NCBI GenBank assembly: GCA_946406115.1
Contig: OX291553.1
Span: forward strand, 9,057,001 to 9,121,000
Direction of reading: 5' to 3'
DNA length: 64,000 bases
From: Apoda limacodes
Taxonomy: Eukaryota > Arthropoda > Insecta > Lepidoptera > Limacodidae
Below the pieces are notes generated by a model that was not told the DNA's origin, made no database searches, and saw only the letters and a program-made list of their open reading frames with translations. Positions 33,290-46,179 of this stretch are shown here, piece after piece (position 1 is the first letter of the stretch; each line of letters opens with the position of its first letter). The position numbers were made by a program, and so were the translations under genes.

Positions 33290-34450
33290 CTTTTTAGATT
33301 TAAATTAAATAAGAACTACATTGATATAGAAAAAACAGAAGGCAAGACACCATTTTAACAATTATTAGATACAGAAGAATGGATACCAAGTATAAAAGAT
33401 AAAAGCAATAATGAGGCTAGGAAAAGAGAGGATATCGTAAAAGTTGCAGCTGAATTTTACCGCAATCTATATGCATAAACCAACCAAATCGAGTTTCGAG
33501 ACATTACTGGGCAAGAAACACAAGCAATGGAAGATCCTATACCAAAAATTTTACCCAAGGAAACAATAAGAGCTATAAAAACGCAAAAAGACCACAAAGC
33601 GCTGGGGGCAGATCAAATAACAAATGAACTGTTAAAAGCAATAATAGAGGGACTGCACCCAGATTGACAGACATCTTTAACAACATTCTAGAATCAGAAA
33701 ACATACTAATTGAATGGACTAAAACTATAATAGTATTGATATTAAAAATCAGAGATAAGAAGGACATTAGAAATTAACACACAATAACCTACATTTCGCA
33801 GATGACATAGTACTGTTATCAGAAAAAAGTGAATAGTTAGAAATAATGCTCCGACAATTAGCACAAGCTTCAAGGTAGGACTTTCTATGAAAACCACAAT
33901 ATCAAAAGTTATAACTAACTCTGATAAAGTACCTATATTAGTTAATCAAGAACCAATAGCTTACATAGAGGAATACATTTATCGGGGTCAAGTAAAAGCA
34001 ACTAAAAATGTCATTGAGAAGAAACTAGACAGAAAAGTCATGAACTCATGGAAAAGGTACTGGTCCCTGAGTGAAGTCATAAAAAACAAAGACATCCCGG
34101 TGGAAGACAAAAGAAAAGTATTTAACACCTGTATTTTGCCTTGTCTCACATATTAATGCCACACTTGGGCACTTACAGAAAAAAAAAAATAATAAACTAA
34201 GAGTATGCCAAAATTTGAATTCAAAAGAAGTGTTACCAGAGCTAAACTAAGAGACAAGGTAAATTACATACTATAAAAAGTAAAACAAAATTCAAAGACA
34301 CCAAAGAAAACTATTAGAACACTGAAATGGAAATGGATGGGCCACATGTTGGAGAGGAAACATCCAAGTGATATAAAAAGAACAGTGGGAAAAATGTAGT
34401 TACGCATAGCAAGGTGCAGGATTGAGTGGAGAGCCTTGGAGAAGACCATT
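33290..34450 (+). mobile_element. RTE-like LINE remnant
   Basis: A series of broken frames: FRDITGQETQAMEDPIPK and KDHKALGADQITNELLKAI (33480-33650) match the region ahead of the reverse transcriptase fingers. The frame at 33887-34156 has an IAYIEEYIYRGQ motif, VMNSWKRYWSLSEVI, and VFNTCILPCLTY, typical of the post-palm part of RTE/BovB-type proteins. The palm with the YADD box is deleted or scrambled around 33790. KWMGHMLERK near 34330 is the usual C-terminal motif. Dead copy. Confidence 0.75.
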
Positions 34451-34469
34451 GAATTTTTAATTTATTGAA

Positions 34470-36860
34470 CTTAATTAATGTATATATGTTAAAAGTTATA
34501 AAGGCTAAATGATTATTATTATTATTACATTGATATATAAGTAAATTTTTGTAAGTAGGTATATCTCTTTTGCTATATATGTAAGTAAAAAAAAAAAAAA
34601 GTATCACATAATAATAAGTTTTATTTATGTTATTAGAGCTTTTCTAGAAAAATTATATTAGATAAATAAAATAAATTAGATAAATCAACAAAAATTTTAT
34701 CTTCTGGTTGAAAGTGACTTCTATTACTAATTTAACAATCCGTGTCAAAGTATTATGTAATTTTTAGAAATAAGATTATTTATCTTTGAAAAAAAATAAT
34801 ACTAGATAAAACATTTTCGTTGGTACAGTCAGCTTCTACATACTTCTACTACATACAGCTACTACGGCATATTTCTATTATAAATACATTGTCAATAACT
34901 TCTGAAGGTTAATGCTGAAATGAAAGTAAGCTGTTTACATTGATGCAGTTATTTTCTTGTTGTTGTTAAGGCGCATATAGCAGCTCAGTAGCGCCGCCAT
35001 TAGATATCCTCAATTTTCTCTTCGCAGAAAACGAATTTCCAAAATCCAAATGTCGCAAATATAAAGCTAGTCATAAGCTATTTTTAGAAGGTTTTATATA
35101 GTTACTAAATAATATTAAAACTAAGTGTGAGCGAGGTTTAAATCATTAACTTCATTTGCTTTAACATCAACACCCATTTACCGCAGTACCTAGTAAAGTT
35201 TTTCAATATAGTTACGAGAAAACATGGGTAAATTAAATGGAGTAGTAAACAAGAATCAAACATTTTTTTAATAATGAAAAAGGAAATGCTGTCCATTAAT
35301 AGTAAAAGATGAGCAATATTAAAATTTAATGATATTGGCATCTTATTCAGTCATTTGCTTAAGTATATGATACTTTTCCGAATTTGTCTAGATAAATACT
35401 TTTGTCTTTTTTTTTACGAGTACATAATGTGCAACTCTCAGACATGTTTAATGCTTTTGAAAGTTAAACTTTTGGGCAACTGTATTGAAAAACGTTAGAA
35501 GTATAAAAATAAATACACACTTAGGTAATTGTAATATAAGGGTGTTTTCACCATAGAGACAAAATATATAATTTTTTTTTATACTCTAGATGTATTTATT
35601 TTCAATATTTTTAATTGAAGAATAAAACAATGTACCTATATATAATAAAACAAGCTATTTGAAACCTATAACACAAAAATTTTCTTCTTTGGACCCTCAA
35701 TCTCTTTATAGTATAAGCACTTTAAAGTGAGAGCAAGCAAATTTTGTTGCCTTAAAGAACACTATTGGAAAGATATTGATAAAACTGCACCACAGAAGGA
35801 ACATGTCGTATCAGTGATCTGCCATCCTATCTTCCTCTTGAACAATATAAAGTGTCTCATAGTAAGTGGAGCCCTGTTTCAAGCAACATAGTTATCACAA
35901 CCAAGCTACTTTCCATACCTATATATTCAACTTTTATTTAAAATTTATAGATTATGAACCTTATTATGTACAAGTTTTTAAATCTTTCCGTTCCATTACT
36001 AATTAAAAAATAATACGGGTTTAAACGCGTCGTTATTTGTCTACCCGTGACCAAGGCTGGTGTAACCCAGCCGAAACGTCTTATTCTTTATTGACTTATT
36101 TTATAGAACTTTTTTATTTTGATTTTAACTGAAATAATTAACTTCTCTGACTAAACGGATACTTTGTAGCAAATCCAAAAATATTATAACATAAATGTAC
36201 GAGGTAATACAATCGCTTATTGTGTTTAAGAACACTTTCTTAAATATATATTCTTCTTTATCTTAAAAAATAAAGAAACAGCCTGCAAAGTTAATTAGAC
36301 CATTTTTACAAACTATATAACCGCAAAAACTAAGCTTCTAAGGATTTTTTTGACCCCTGTATGGACTAAATATTGATAATGATTAATGACGATTTATAAT
36401 TTAGTTCTAAAGCTGTGACCCTGAACACACTGTCCAGTAGTGCCCAGTATACTAGCATATAAACTGAAATTCCATGAGACTGAAGATGCTCAGTTACAGG
36501 TTGCTTACCATTATAAGGAATGTCTTCTGTATATAAATAATTTTTATAAGACAATTACTTGGTCAAATTTAAATTTAGTGATAAATTATGAAAAGCAATG
36601 TATTTTTTTATATATTTATTTTATATTTTTATATATTTTTAAAGATTAAACACAAATATTGTAACTAAAACTAAATTAAAATGATTATGAGAGGTGATTA
36701 GCACTAGAATTTTTAAAAAATATACGCCAAAATCGTTCATATAATAAATTTATCCCCACCAATCCGCTAATTTTAAAATAATTTTACTGTATGAGAAGTC
36801 AGCTAAAAGGGTCTTCTTGGATAGGTCTTATCTTGTGTCTGCATGACTCAAAACTAGTCT
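34470..36860. other. Intergenic or intronic AT-rich DNA
   Basis: Contains simple (TTA)n near 34510 and A-runs. Near 36047 GGCTGGTGTAACCCAGCC is a short inverted pair followed by GAAACGTC, a pattern I associate with moth repeats. No gene recognised. Confidence 0.4.
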
Positions 36861-36889
36861 TTTAGAATAAGACAAATGGAAAAAAATAT

Positions 36890-37045
36890 AATATGGATAC
36901 TTTCCTGGATTCGGAGAGGCGATCGATGCTTAGGGAGCTTATTGTGAACAGTCTCAAGCTATTCGGACTCTGGAATTCGTGACTGATATGTATGGAAGTC
37001 TGACTTACCTCCCGAAACCCTTGAATGTACTTGCATACGTGCAAT
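36890..37045. mobile_element. Fragment of the GGACCTTATTGG-type palindromic MITE
   Basis: GAACAGTCTCAAGCTATTCGG, ACTCTGGAATTCGTGACTG and CCCGAAACCCTTGAATGTAC all have close counterparts in the palindromic element at 51638-51802 (GAACAGTCTCGAGCCATTCGG, ACTATGGAATTCGAGAG, CTCGAAACCCGTAAATGTAC). Only one arm is preserved here. Confidence 0.55.
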
Positions 37046-37297
37046 ATATATATATATATAAACTATTGCACCGAATTAGGTAATTTAAGTTGTGTTTATG
37101 ATTATTAGGGCAAGGTTTACATGAAATAAAAAAGGGTCAAGTGGGACCTGCGCACTACTGGTAAACCTATTGTAATGAAATTTTGGTAAATGGTTGTAGA
37201 CACCGCCGGGGAAGGTATTTGAGAAAAAAAAAATGGTCAAGCATACGCTGGGGTTTAAAATAGATGACGCGCCAGTTGTTTTAAAAAAGAGAAACAA

Positions 37298-37380
37298 CGT
37301 TCTTCGGGTCAGCTATTTGTTATTTGATCCAACATAAAAGATAGGATAGTTTTTATCTCGATCTGTAAAGTGCGTGTCGT
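37298..37380 (-). mobile_element. Damaged Helitron-like fragment
   Basis: GATCCAACATAAAAGATAGG and ATAGTTTTTATCTCGATCTG match the middle of the copy at 28216-28460. The left part (TTCTTCGGGTCAGCTA) looks like a 3' terminus of the family, so the fragment is internally deleted or rearranged. Confidence 0.4.
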
Positions 37381-37394
37381 GATTTTACAAAGAT

Positions 37395-37535
37395 TACTTA
37401 TTGAACGCACGCAATAAAACAGTATTGTAATTAGTTTGTAAAGCTAGTTGTAGTTACTTTACTTGACGATTCGCAAGTGTTCTAAGTAACCCATTTGAAT
37501 AAAAGGATTTTGATTTGATATGATTTGATGGCGCT
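37395..37535 (+). mobile_element. LINE 3' UTR fragment with TTTGAT tail
   Basis: AAGTGTTCTAAGTAACCCATT, then TGAATAAAAGGATTTTGATT and a short TTTGATATGATTTGATGG repeat tail. The simple 3' repeat after an AATAAA signal fits a LINE 3' end on the plus strand. Clade not determined. Confidence 0.45.
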
Positions 37536-37617
37536 GTATCTGTAATTTAATAGTAATGGCTTGGACCCGTTTCACGCTTGGCCGGTTTATATTATTTGTT
37601 GTTATACTTTAGAGTTC

Positions 37618-37880
37618 GCATTATTTTTCACTGCAAGTTTGAAGTTTGTATGTATTACTGTTTTTACGATAGAGCAAAAACAACGAAAATTAGTTCTTGT
37701 ATAGGGCCCCCTAAAATTTTAACTTTTTATTATTTGTTAGATAATCCCCTATTATTACACACATTCTGTGAACATTTCAGGCTTTCTACCTATTTCGGTC
37801 TAAAAGATAGAGCCTTTTAATGGTCGGACAGACAAAAAGCGTAGGCTTAGTCATAGGGCTCCGTTGGCACTCTTTGGGTA
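37618..37880 (+). repeat. Second copy of the 4985-type repeat
   Basis: Shares ACGATAGAGCAAAAAC, TTATTTGTTAGATAATCC, CTACCTATTTCGGTCTAAAA, TGGTCGGACAGAC and GGGCTCCGTTGGCA with 4985-5242. It ends TTTGGGTAAACC instead of the usual GGTACGGAACC, so its right end is altered. Confidence 0.6.
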
Positions 37881-38289
37881 AACCACCTATGTGACGACAT
37901 AGGCTAGTCGGGTGCACTCGCCACACCGGCTCGCCACGATTGCTAGATCTAGATAATGCCTTCGTGAAATGATTGTTTAGGTAAGGCAGGTAAGGTAGGC
38001 TGTGCTAGCTGTAGATATATTCTGATTTTGAAGAGCAACATATAGTGCAGCAGTTCACCTTGAGTGCAGACGAACTTGTTTGCTATTGTACTAGGAATAA
38101 GGAAAAAAAAAACACTGTTGAACTTAGTACTAAGCACTAATTATGCTGTACAATAGTTTTTTATTGTGCTTACGCCACTTGGCTAAAAGCGAATACCATT
38201 CGTCCATTAGTTTGTAAAGTACTCCTTTTACACACAAGATCTTAAAAAAAAGAACATAAGTTTTAAGTAATTTGAAAACACGTCAAGTA

Positions 38290-38372
38290 AACAATTTATT
38301 TATTTTAAAAACTTTATTGCACAAAAATGGTACAATAGTTGGACTTAATGCCTAGTAGCATTATCTACCAGT
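38290..38372 (-). mobile_element. LINE 3'-end fragment, minus orientation
   Basis: Inverted copy of the 16139-16230 landmark: GTTGACTGGTAGATAATGC on the minus strand, then GCATTAAGTCCAACTATTGT and a GCAATAAAGT end. Confidence 0.55.
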
Positions 38373-39394
38373 CAACCTATCTTAAAACTAAAAGTAACAA
38401 AAAAGTAGGTGGTGCACAAAATAGCTTATTTAACTAATTATAACAATAATTCACAAAAAAAAAATTGAAAAAGGAAAAAGTCTAAATCTAAAATATAATA
38501 CAAGATTCTTATAAAATTCTACAATACATATATAAAAATAGAATATTAATACAATATAATACAATAATATATGAATGATATATGATACTAACTAATACTA
38601 AACTTCTGTATACCTGATAAACATTATACATACGTACAAAAAACAATAATTAAAAAAAAAAAATAGTAGCTACCTTACTTTTAGTAAGTTATTGCTTGTT
38701 TGCCGGTCATTTCTCTATCAATCCATCAATTGATTGTTGACCGACCTATTTACAATGTGGGACACCAACATGGTTATTTACCATTATATAGTCTATGTTT
38801 TCGCATTATAGGCATGTTGTATTCTTATAATTCGTAAGTAAACACAAAACTTGTAACTACAACAACAACAACAATACTAGTATACTAGCGGATTGACAAT
38901 AGGGATAATCTAGGTTCAAATGGCGCATTAAATTTAAACCTCTTAATTAGTTATTGTTTTAAGTTTATTATTTTATTTACATTATTCATCAACTTATTTC
39001 TACGTAAGTACCAAATTGTTTGGTGACTTTTAAAACATGTTTGCTTCCATAAATATGTTCGTAAAAATGTCAAAGTTTTTTGATAGATATTCCAATTTAG
39101 CCATCTTTAAAAAATTGTTAGAGTTGAGGTACTCTTTTATAATGTGCTGAGTCTTATGTTAACGTTTAGAACAATTTACTATGACAAATTGATTACTTTT
39201 TTAATAGTCAAAATAATCAAAAGCAGGAAAGATTTGTAAGGTTCCTTCTAAACCTTGAAACAACTCGCAGACTTATCCTGGACACAACACAAAATTTTCC
39301 AAATAAAGCTTTTAACTAGTTGAAGCATATTTTTGAAATTTGCTTTGTTTAATAGAAAATCAAAAAAACCATTGTCGGCGCTAGTGCACGTCAT

Positions 39395-39511
39395 AACCCT
39401 CTTAAGTAACTGCGTCCCCGCCCCGCGCGCCTTGTTCGTGGGTGTTGCCTTGTAAACTTTGACGAATGATAACCGAATTTAGGGTGGGTAAAGTCGCGGG
39501 CAAAAGCTAGT
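39395..39511 (+). mobile_element. Helitron-like 3' end fragment
   Basis: CGAATGATAACCGAATTTAGG, GTGGGTAAAGTCGCGGGCAA, ending AAGCTAG before T. This is the 3' end shared by the elements ending at 40675, 41001, 46506 and 62972. Confidence 0.55.
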
Positions 39512-39737
39512 AAGCTATTAGTCGTTAGTAGTGAAAATAGCAGTAACAGATTACAGTAGCTGACAATCGCGAATTGGTTGCAACCATGCGATAATTTTAT
39601 TATTTTCCGAAGTAAAGTAACATGCAGGCATTGTTCCAATTAATCAACTTGCAGTGCAAAAAACTTTTCTGACCTTGGGTCGTTGGTCGCTAATGTCGTT
39701 GTAAGTTCACAACATTTCAATATGGCGACTGTTTTTA

Positions 39738-40060
39738 GGGTAAGGCTGTATCTCATGAACCGTGATAGTTAGACAGTTGAAATTTTCACAGAAGATGTAT
39801 TTCTGTTGCCGCTATAACAACAAATACTAAAAAACAGAATAAAAATTTTTTTAAGGGGGCTCCCATACAACAAACGTGATTTTTTTGCTCGATATTGATA
39901 ACGGCAACAGGTAGACGCTTAAAATATTTACAAATTATTTATTTATAAAGTCACTTTAAAATTAAGGGGGGCAATCCCATGCAACAAACGTGATTTTTTT
40001 GCCGTTTTTATAGATTATGGTACGGAATCCTTCGTGCGCGAGTCCGACTCGCACTTACCT
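39738..40060 (-). repeat. GGCCAAGTGCGAGTCGG family, minus copy with internal duplication
   Basis: Read on the minus strand it runs AGTGCGAGTCGGACTCGCGC, TTCCGTACC, ATCACGTTTGTTG and GGTTCATGAGATACAGCC. The segment containing CAAACGTGATTTTTTTGC is present twice (about 39867 and 39982), an internal duplication of roughly 110 bp that the other copies lack. Confidence 0.7.
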
Positions 40061-40427
40061 TTTTTTTTTATCCACTGGGTCAGAAAAGGTTGTTGCACCA
40101 TGCAACTTATTTTTTACTGACAACCCTACTGTGCTAAGCACTAACTGTCGGGAAACTTCACGTGTCGAACGGCTTTCCGTTGCCAACAGATAAAGCTTGT
40201 GTACACTTTTACTTTCGCTTCTGGGTCCATTCACCTGTCTACAGCATAGTAAGTACTCTAAGATATCGTGATGTGATTAAGTTTCGTCTTATTCGGTATC
40301 CGAAAGAATGCTATTGATTAATTCTTAACTACTTCCGACAGACAACTTGAAAACTTACACAATGCGTACGTAAAAGTGGTATACAACGCGCTTACTGCAT
40401 AAGTAATCCAATCATCAGATTATACGA

Positions 40428-40475
40428 GGGGTGGCTGATAAGTTCGCGACCTAAGGTAGTTGGCGATGACTCATC
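40428..40475 (+). mobile_element. Mariner-type terminal fragment
   Basis: ACGAGGGGTGGCTGATAAGT followed by TCGCGACCTAAGG resembles a mariner terminal inverted repeat next to TA. No transposase or second end is visible nearby. A solo end. Confidence 0.45.
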
Positions 40476-40509
40476 ATTACGTTAAGTCCGTGTCTTATTG
40501 TGGGATGTC

Positions 40510-40675
40510 ATTGGATAAGAATTAATAAAGGCATTTAAATGAAATTTGGTATGGAGATAGTTTGAGTTCCGGGGAAGGACAAAGGCGTCATTAGTATAAT
40601 TAGGCAGTTGACGTAAGAATCCCACGCCGATAACCAAATTTAGGGCGGGTGGAGCCGCGGGCAAAATTAATTAAT
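40510..40675 (+). mobile_element. Helitron-like non-autonomous element, 5'-damaged
   Basis: ATGAAATTTGGTATGGAGAT, CCGGGGAAGGACAAAGGC, CACGCCGATAACCAAATTTAGG and GAGCCGCGGGCAAAATTA. The terminal AGCTAG is mutated. Same family as the next unit, and the two lie head to tail. Confidence 0.5.
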
Positions 40676-40689
40676 TACCAACTATCCCA

Positions 40690-41001
40690 TTAATATTATA
40701 AATGCAAAAGGTTAGATGTTTGGCTGTTTGTTACTCAATCACGCACTCAATCTTAATCATGTCGCCATTGATGGATCGGGATGAAACTTGGCGCACATAT
40801 ATAGGTTAGGTCCTCAAGTAGGACATAGGCTATTTTTTATCCCGGAAAATTCAAAAGTTCCCACAGGAGTAACTATAACCGAATTCAACGAACGAACCAT
40901 AGCTTGCTATAACGAACTTTAGTATAATGAAGGATTTTTCGTAAGAATTCCACGCCGATAACCAAATTTACGGCGGGCGGGGCCGCGGGCAAACGCTAGT
41001 T
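40690..41001 (+). mobile_element. Helitron-like non-autonomous element
   Basis: Begins near ATTATAAATGCAAAAGGTTAG, continues GATCGGGATGAAACTTGGCG and CATAGGCTATTTTTTATCCC, and ends GGGCAAACGCTAG before T. The CTAG/T end and lack of terminal inverted repeats or target duplication fit Helitron-type insertion. I assign the family from memory of lepidopteran repeats. Confidence 0.6.
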
Positions 41002-41009
41002 CTTTATAT

Positions 41010-44000
41010 GTGAAAGTGTGCAAATAGGTTTAGGATATATGTTTAGTTTCACGCATAAATAGCGAGACAGATTTAAATGAAATTTTACACACAGATAGAA
41101 TTACACGTAGGAGAGGTACTTTGTATCTTGAGTTTTGGTTATCGATATGAAAAATTGGTTTGTCCGCAGACGAACCTGCAGAGACGTACAAATAGTAAAA
41201 TTATAATAGATAAAAAAGTTTATTATATCAATCTATCTTCATCAGTTATGAATAAATTGCTTGTGTAGAATTGAGACGTAATGTGCTACTTCCTATTGAG
41301 ATCGTCGGTGGTGTGTAACAAATTCTTTATTGAGGTCATATGCTGCACAAAAAAACTGAGTAGGTAGATCCGTCTTAGGTCTAAAATTATTTGTCTTTTA
41401 TTTTAACTTGTGTAGGAAGTGTAATTTTATTTGCTTATTGAAAGTTTTTTTAGTACAATCATAATATTAATTCAATGTAAGTCACCGAGGGTTCTGTATT
41501 TAATAGGATTCAAAAAAATGTTAATGAGTCGGGCGTCTCAAACCCACTTTACTGTATAATACTAATACTGTAGTTTCAAGACGATTTTTTTTGCTTAAAA
41601 TCGCATGTTTGAGCATACCATTGTCTTGACAAATAATGTTGCTTTCCTTGGTCTTGTTTTTAGACATGAGACATATGATTAAATGAACTAATTATGACGG
41701 GCAAAACTGTGGGAAAACGGGAAATTGGCTGGTAGAAAAAGACCTCGTTTTAAAGCGTACGCCGCGAAACCGTTTCACCTCAGCAGAGACGAGTTCAACC
41801 CCGGTGCTACCTTTAGTGATTGAAGAGAATCAAGAAAAAGATTGGGTTCCACTTCGTCCTCTTCACAAACTGGTTAATGTTACAGTTTCGCCTAAATATA
41901 GCCACTTTTCGTGGTGGTGGATACTCCAAAGAAAGTACAAAAATTCGTACCAATGACTACTGTCGTCACTATTCACTCAAATTGTATTCAATTATATATG
42001 TGTGCCATATTATTTTACCCTTCATTGTACATATTGTTGTAGTCGTTCAAACTAAAGTTGTTTGGGCAACATGAACAAGCGCAATATGCCTTGAACGAAT
42101 TACATTCTTTACCTTGGAGCTGTATAAGAAAATATAGACTTAGTTATTAGGTCAGTGGATTATTTTGACTCGCAATCCTAAACAAAACACTTTTTCGTTC
42201 GTTCTTGCTCAAGGATCCTTAAAAACAGCAAACATAGCCGCCAGTAAAGTAAACAAATCGGATTTGCTAGACATCGGGTATTCTCCATCGACTGAATCAT
42301 CAACATCTACTTCGATGTCGTCTTACACTAAAAATAGTTATGCGATAACCTTATTTATTTATTTTAAAGTCGTTTTGTTCTTTTTATGACCGATGATCAC
42401 CTTCCCTGATTCGTTGACTTCGGTGAGTTACCTTGTCGCCGGATTTCCTGATGTTGCAAAAAGTAGTTGCTATCCATCATTGTCAATTCAATTCGTGTCG
42501 GCTCTTTCTTTTCTTTGCCTTTCGTTATGACTCGTTTGGTGTTAATCGGTGGAACGAGGCCCTTAGTTGGTCAATTTGTGTAGTAATTGTTTTGACCCTT
42601 GTGCTCGCTTGCCCTGTCAAGAGCGTGAGGAATGCAGTACTCGAGTTGTGACTATTGGGCTTGTCAATTCTCTTGGTTAAGTAGTTTCCTGTCTCGTCTG
42701 TATCTTGATAGCCTTATCGTAGCCTTTCTTTAATGTTCACACAATAATATATTAGTATTAATATCTTTACAAAAGTATTTTAGTGCGTCAAAATTACTTA
42801 TAGTAACAGACATTATATTGTATATAACTAGTAACTTGTTGGAAATAAGTTTGAAATTTGTGCACCATCGAAAATGTTGCATGTAATGTGACCGAAATAA
42901 AAGCTTGTAAAAGATTTCCGTTTAGTTACTGTTTTTATGGCGAATTGATTTTTAGAAATATTTTGTTAGTATTTTATTTATTTTTTATTTAACCATCGTC
43001 CTGAATTACTCCTATGGTCAAATAGGTGTGACTATAAACCATTTGAGACCGTGATTCATGTTAATATGACACTTGAACAAATGCAACGGTGGAAAAAATC
43101 TCTGCGTCAAAATCTAAAGTGTCAAAATTTATTTTAAGAAATGAGCATCATCAAAAAGTCATGTCAGAATCAATATTTCAAAACTTTAAAATTTTGTAAT
43201 AAGTACTTTAATATGGTATTTTAAACCTTAATGTACACAACGTGATTTTTCTTATTTATTCATCATTAAACAATAAATTGCATTTTAGAGATGTATTTTT
43301 TTAGAAGCACATGTACGGGTTGAATGCAACCGGCTTCATTAAAACACGTTCAACAGTCCAGAAGAAGTTGAGTCCTTCGTTTCCTGGTCTATATCGTGTA
43401 TGAGAAACCGAGAAAATTTGCTAAAAAAAAAAAGAGGTTACAGCTAATTACCATCGGTCTTAAAGTCTTGATCGTGGCTGACTCATACAATGTACATACC
43501 TATTTCGGTGACTGTTAACGTGAATGCTAATTACTTTAACAGATAATAGTAGACAGTGTGCGTAGATACTTTTTGAGTACACCAAATTTGGTATATACCA
43601 AGTTCATCGTACAACAAACAATAGAAATAATTTTGTTCGTATTGTAATAAATAATGTTGTTATTCAAATTCTAAACTCAATCCTACAGCATTGCAAGAGC
43701 AAACAAGACAGCTTATGTTTTTTGTTTTCTGTGTAGCAATAATCTCGAAAAAGACATAAATATTCGCCGGCAATGACCACAGGCATGTTATTAAACCACG
43801 CGTCTATCACGACATAGAACAAAAAAAGGCTTATAACAATAAAACCCTCATTTACGTACAAGTCCATCTAGATTTGTTTGCACGAATTTTAAATAATTTA
43901 TCATCACAATAACATAGATGTCTGGCACCCCTCATACCTGTTTATGTTCACTTTTACTCTTTAGTTATGTCCTGTCCGAATTGAGGTTACGTAGGTTGGT

Positions 44001-44760
44001 ACGGAAAGCCAGGTCTTTTGTTATGAGTACCAATATATAGAACGTCTAAAAATACACTTATAAATGCTTTTATGATGTGCGTACATTACCCCCAGTATTC
44101 ATAATATACTATATTAGTATTTTTAGGTATTGGTAAAAAATCTTTCTTGTGTGGATTAAAAAAAATTCAGTATTTATGGAAGTTGTCAAATATGTATGAA
44201 AGTTGGCCCTAATGCCGATTCTAAATAATTTTTTTAACCAAATTTTCAATCATGGCTCAGGGTACCATTTTATTACTTTCTAAATATTATAATAAATTTT
44301 TTTTTTGCTGGTAGTCATTTATAATGTGTACAATTTAGGTATTTTTTTTGCAGAATTGTTCATAGCCGTAGGTAAGTAAGTAGGTAAGGTAAGTTCAATA
44401 ATTCTTGTGACATATTACCTATGTAAATTTTTGCGCTTCAGTTAAGCACGTATCTATTACCCAATCAAATTAAATAGTTCTTTAAGACTCAAGTCAAACC
44501 ATCGAACTTATCTGTTATACATATATCCTTAACCTTGTGTTTTATGTACCTACCAAATAAAATGCCTACCTCTTACAAAATTAATTCCGCTAGTCAATAA
44601 ACCTGCTGGAATCAGACGGCTATCAGCAATGTTGTGTTGTGTGACCTTTGTTAAGCGACGTAGGCGCGTTTATGGCCCCGATACATATCCGTGGGAAGCA
44701 CACGCAAAAAGCATTGACTTGTCTTACGTACGATTTGTATCTGTATCTGTATCTTTTTAA
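41010..44760. other. Non-coding stretch with weak, unassigned coding-like patches
   Basis: The frame ending at about 41956 (41687-41956) reads GNWLVEKDLVLKRTPRNRF and EENQEKDWVPLRPLHKL without a start codon. Frames near 42165-42390 and 42430-42650 also have non-random composition. Around 43355-43410 a reading VQKKLSPSFPGLYRV resembles the C-terminal end of an LTR-retrotransposon integrase. Taken together this could be a heavily decayed LTR element, but no catalytic motif or LTR pair was found. Confidence 0.25.
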
Positions 44761-44765
44761 GTATT

Positions 44766-45029
44766 AAGGTGCGTTCTATTGACGGCATTGAGAGCTATGA
44801 CATCGCATAGCCATTGAAATCGTTCTATTCACCAAATGTAAACAAACAATATGGCCGTTCACTATTTGACAGCGCATCCACTACTCTACGAGCATGTGCA
44901 GCCAATGCGTTGAATGCGGTCCGGAAGTCATAGCACATTAATTTTTGGTCATAAGAACAATCGAATGTGCGCATAAACAGCATTGAGCGCATGCAATGCG
45001 TATAATGCTTGTCAACAAAACGCCCCTTA
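44766..45029. mobile_element. MITE, GCGTTTTGTTGAC family (copy 2)
   Basis: The ends AAGGTGCGTTCTATTGAC and GTCAACAAAACGCCCCTTA are inverted repeats, and they match the ends of the element at 2044-2199. Internal sub-repeats occur (ATGCGTTGAATGCGG, AGCATTGAGCGCATGCAATG). Non-coding. Confidence 0.7.
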
Positions 45030-45234
45030 TGTTAGTACTGGTGTACTAGTCTGTGAAAAAGGATGCATTGATACCAGTTATTATGCGAGAAAGTAGAGCA
45101 GCAACTGTTGCTTAACGATTTTGTTTCTCTTCCATAAACAGGTCATATTTTAGAAAGCAGGGCAGAATATGGGCAAAATATAGAAAAAAGTAGTGTTAAA
45201 AAAACCATTGCTATTAATCGTAATATTATTAACA

Positions 45235-45416
45235 TTGTAACGTGACAACTTGTGCCTTTCACTTTTTATGTCTGTCTCTCTCGCTCTTAGGCGGGCTAAC
45301 GATGCCGCGTGCCTCTCACTCGCTCTCATTGTGAGCGCATAACGTGAGCGGAGCGTAACGCAGTTTCTTGAAGTGTCACCCGGCAAACCAATTTATAAGA
45401 CGTTGTCACGTCAAAA
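45235..45416. mobile_element. Short element with ACGTGACAAC inverted ends
   Basis: Left TAACGTGACAACTTGTG and right ACGTTGTCACGTCA are inverted. The centre is unusually GC- and CpG-rich (GGCGGGCTAACGATGCCGCG, CACTCGCTCTCATTGTGAGC) with its own small inverted pair around TGTGAGCGCATAACGTGAGCG. Confidence 0.5.
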
Positions 45417-46179
45417 ACAAATAGGTAAGTAAGTGGTCCTTATATTATTATTAGACTATCATTCAATAACGAAACCCCATATTGTTTGTATAAAATTATA
45501 AAATTGAGTTGGAGCCTGGAAAAATTAAGCCTTATCGGCACTAGTTAGGTGCTTTATGTCTATTTTCAAAGTGTAATATTAACAAAATGACACATTAGTA
45601 ATATTTATTAACAATACTATATGTGTATATTTAGCTACTAAAATATTTATTATTTTGCGGTGAAGCGAGCCTAAATATATCTAGCCTTGTTATTCCATAA
45701 ATTAATCACAGGATTATCATTGACATAGCAGTTCGTATAAGAATAGATTTTAATTCAATAGGCATAATTTTTATTTCATACTTTTATTTTAGGTATAGTT
45801 ACAGTGGTTAAAATGCTATGTACGTTTTTAAAAACAGCACATTTTTAACATTTTTTTGGAACTTCCTGTAGAATTTGAGTCTTTTTCCATTTATTAAAAA
45901 AAAACAATTTTATTTTGTGTAATAAGAGACCATTGCTGTTTCAGGCATATTCCTTTCCATATTTGTATAAAATATCATATTTTAAAGTTACTTTTCTTTG
46001 CTTATTCGCACAATAGGAAAAACCCCAGTGCGGTAAGTAGAAATGATGTGGCATTATAAATTACAGTATTCTCCGCCCATGACATGTGACAGTTTGAAAC
46101 ACAGCTATTTATGAGCACGTGCATTTGAGTGACAGAAGTTACCAAAGCACATTTGAAAATAATTCATACCTACTTATAT

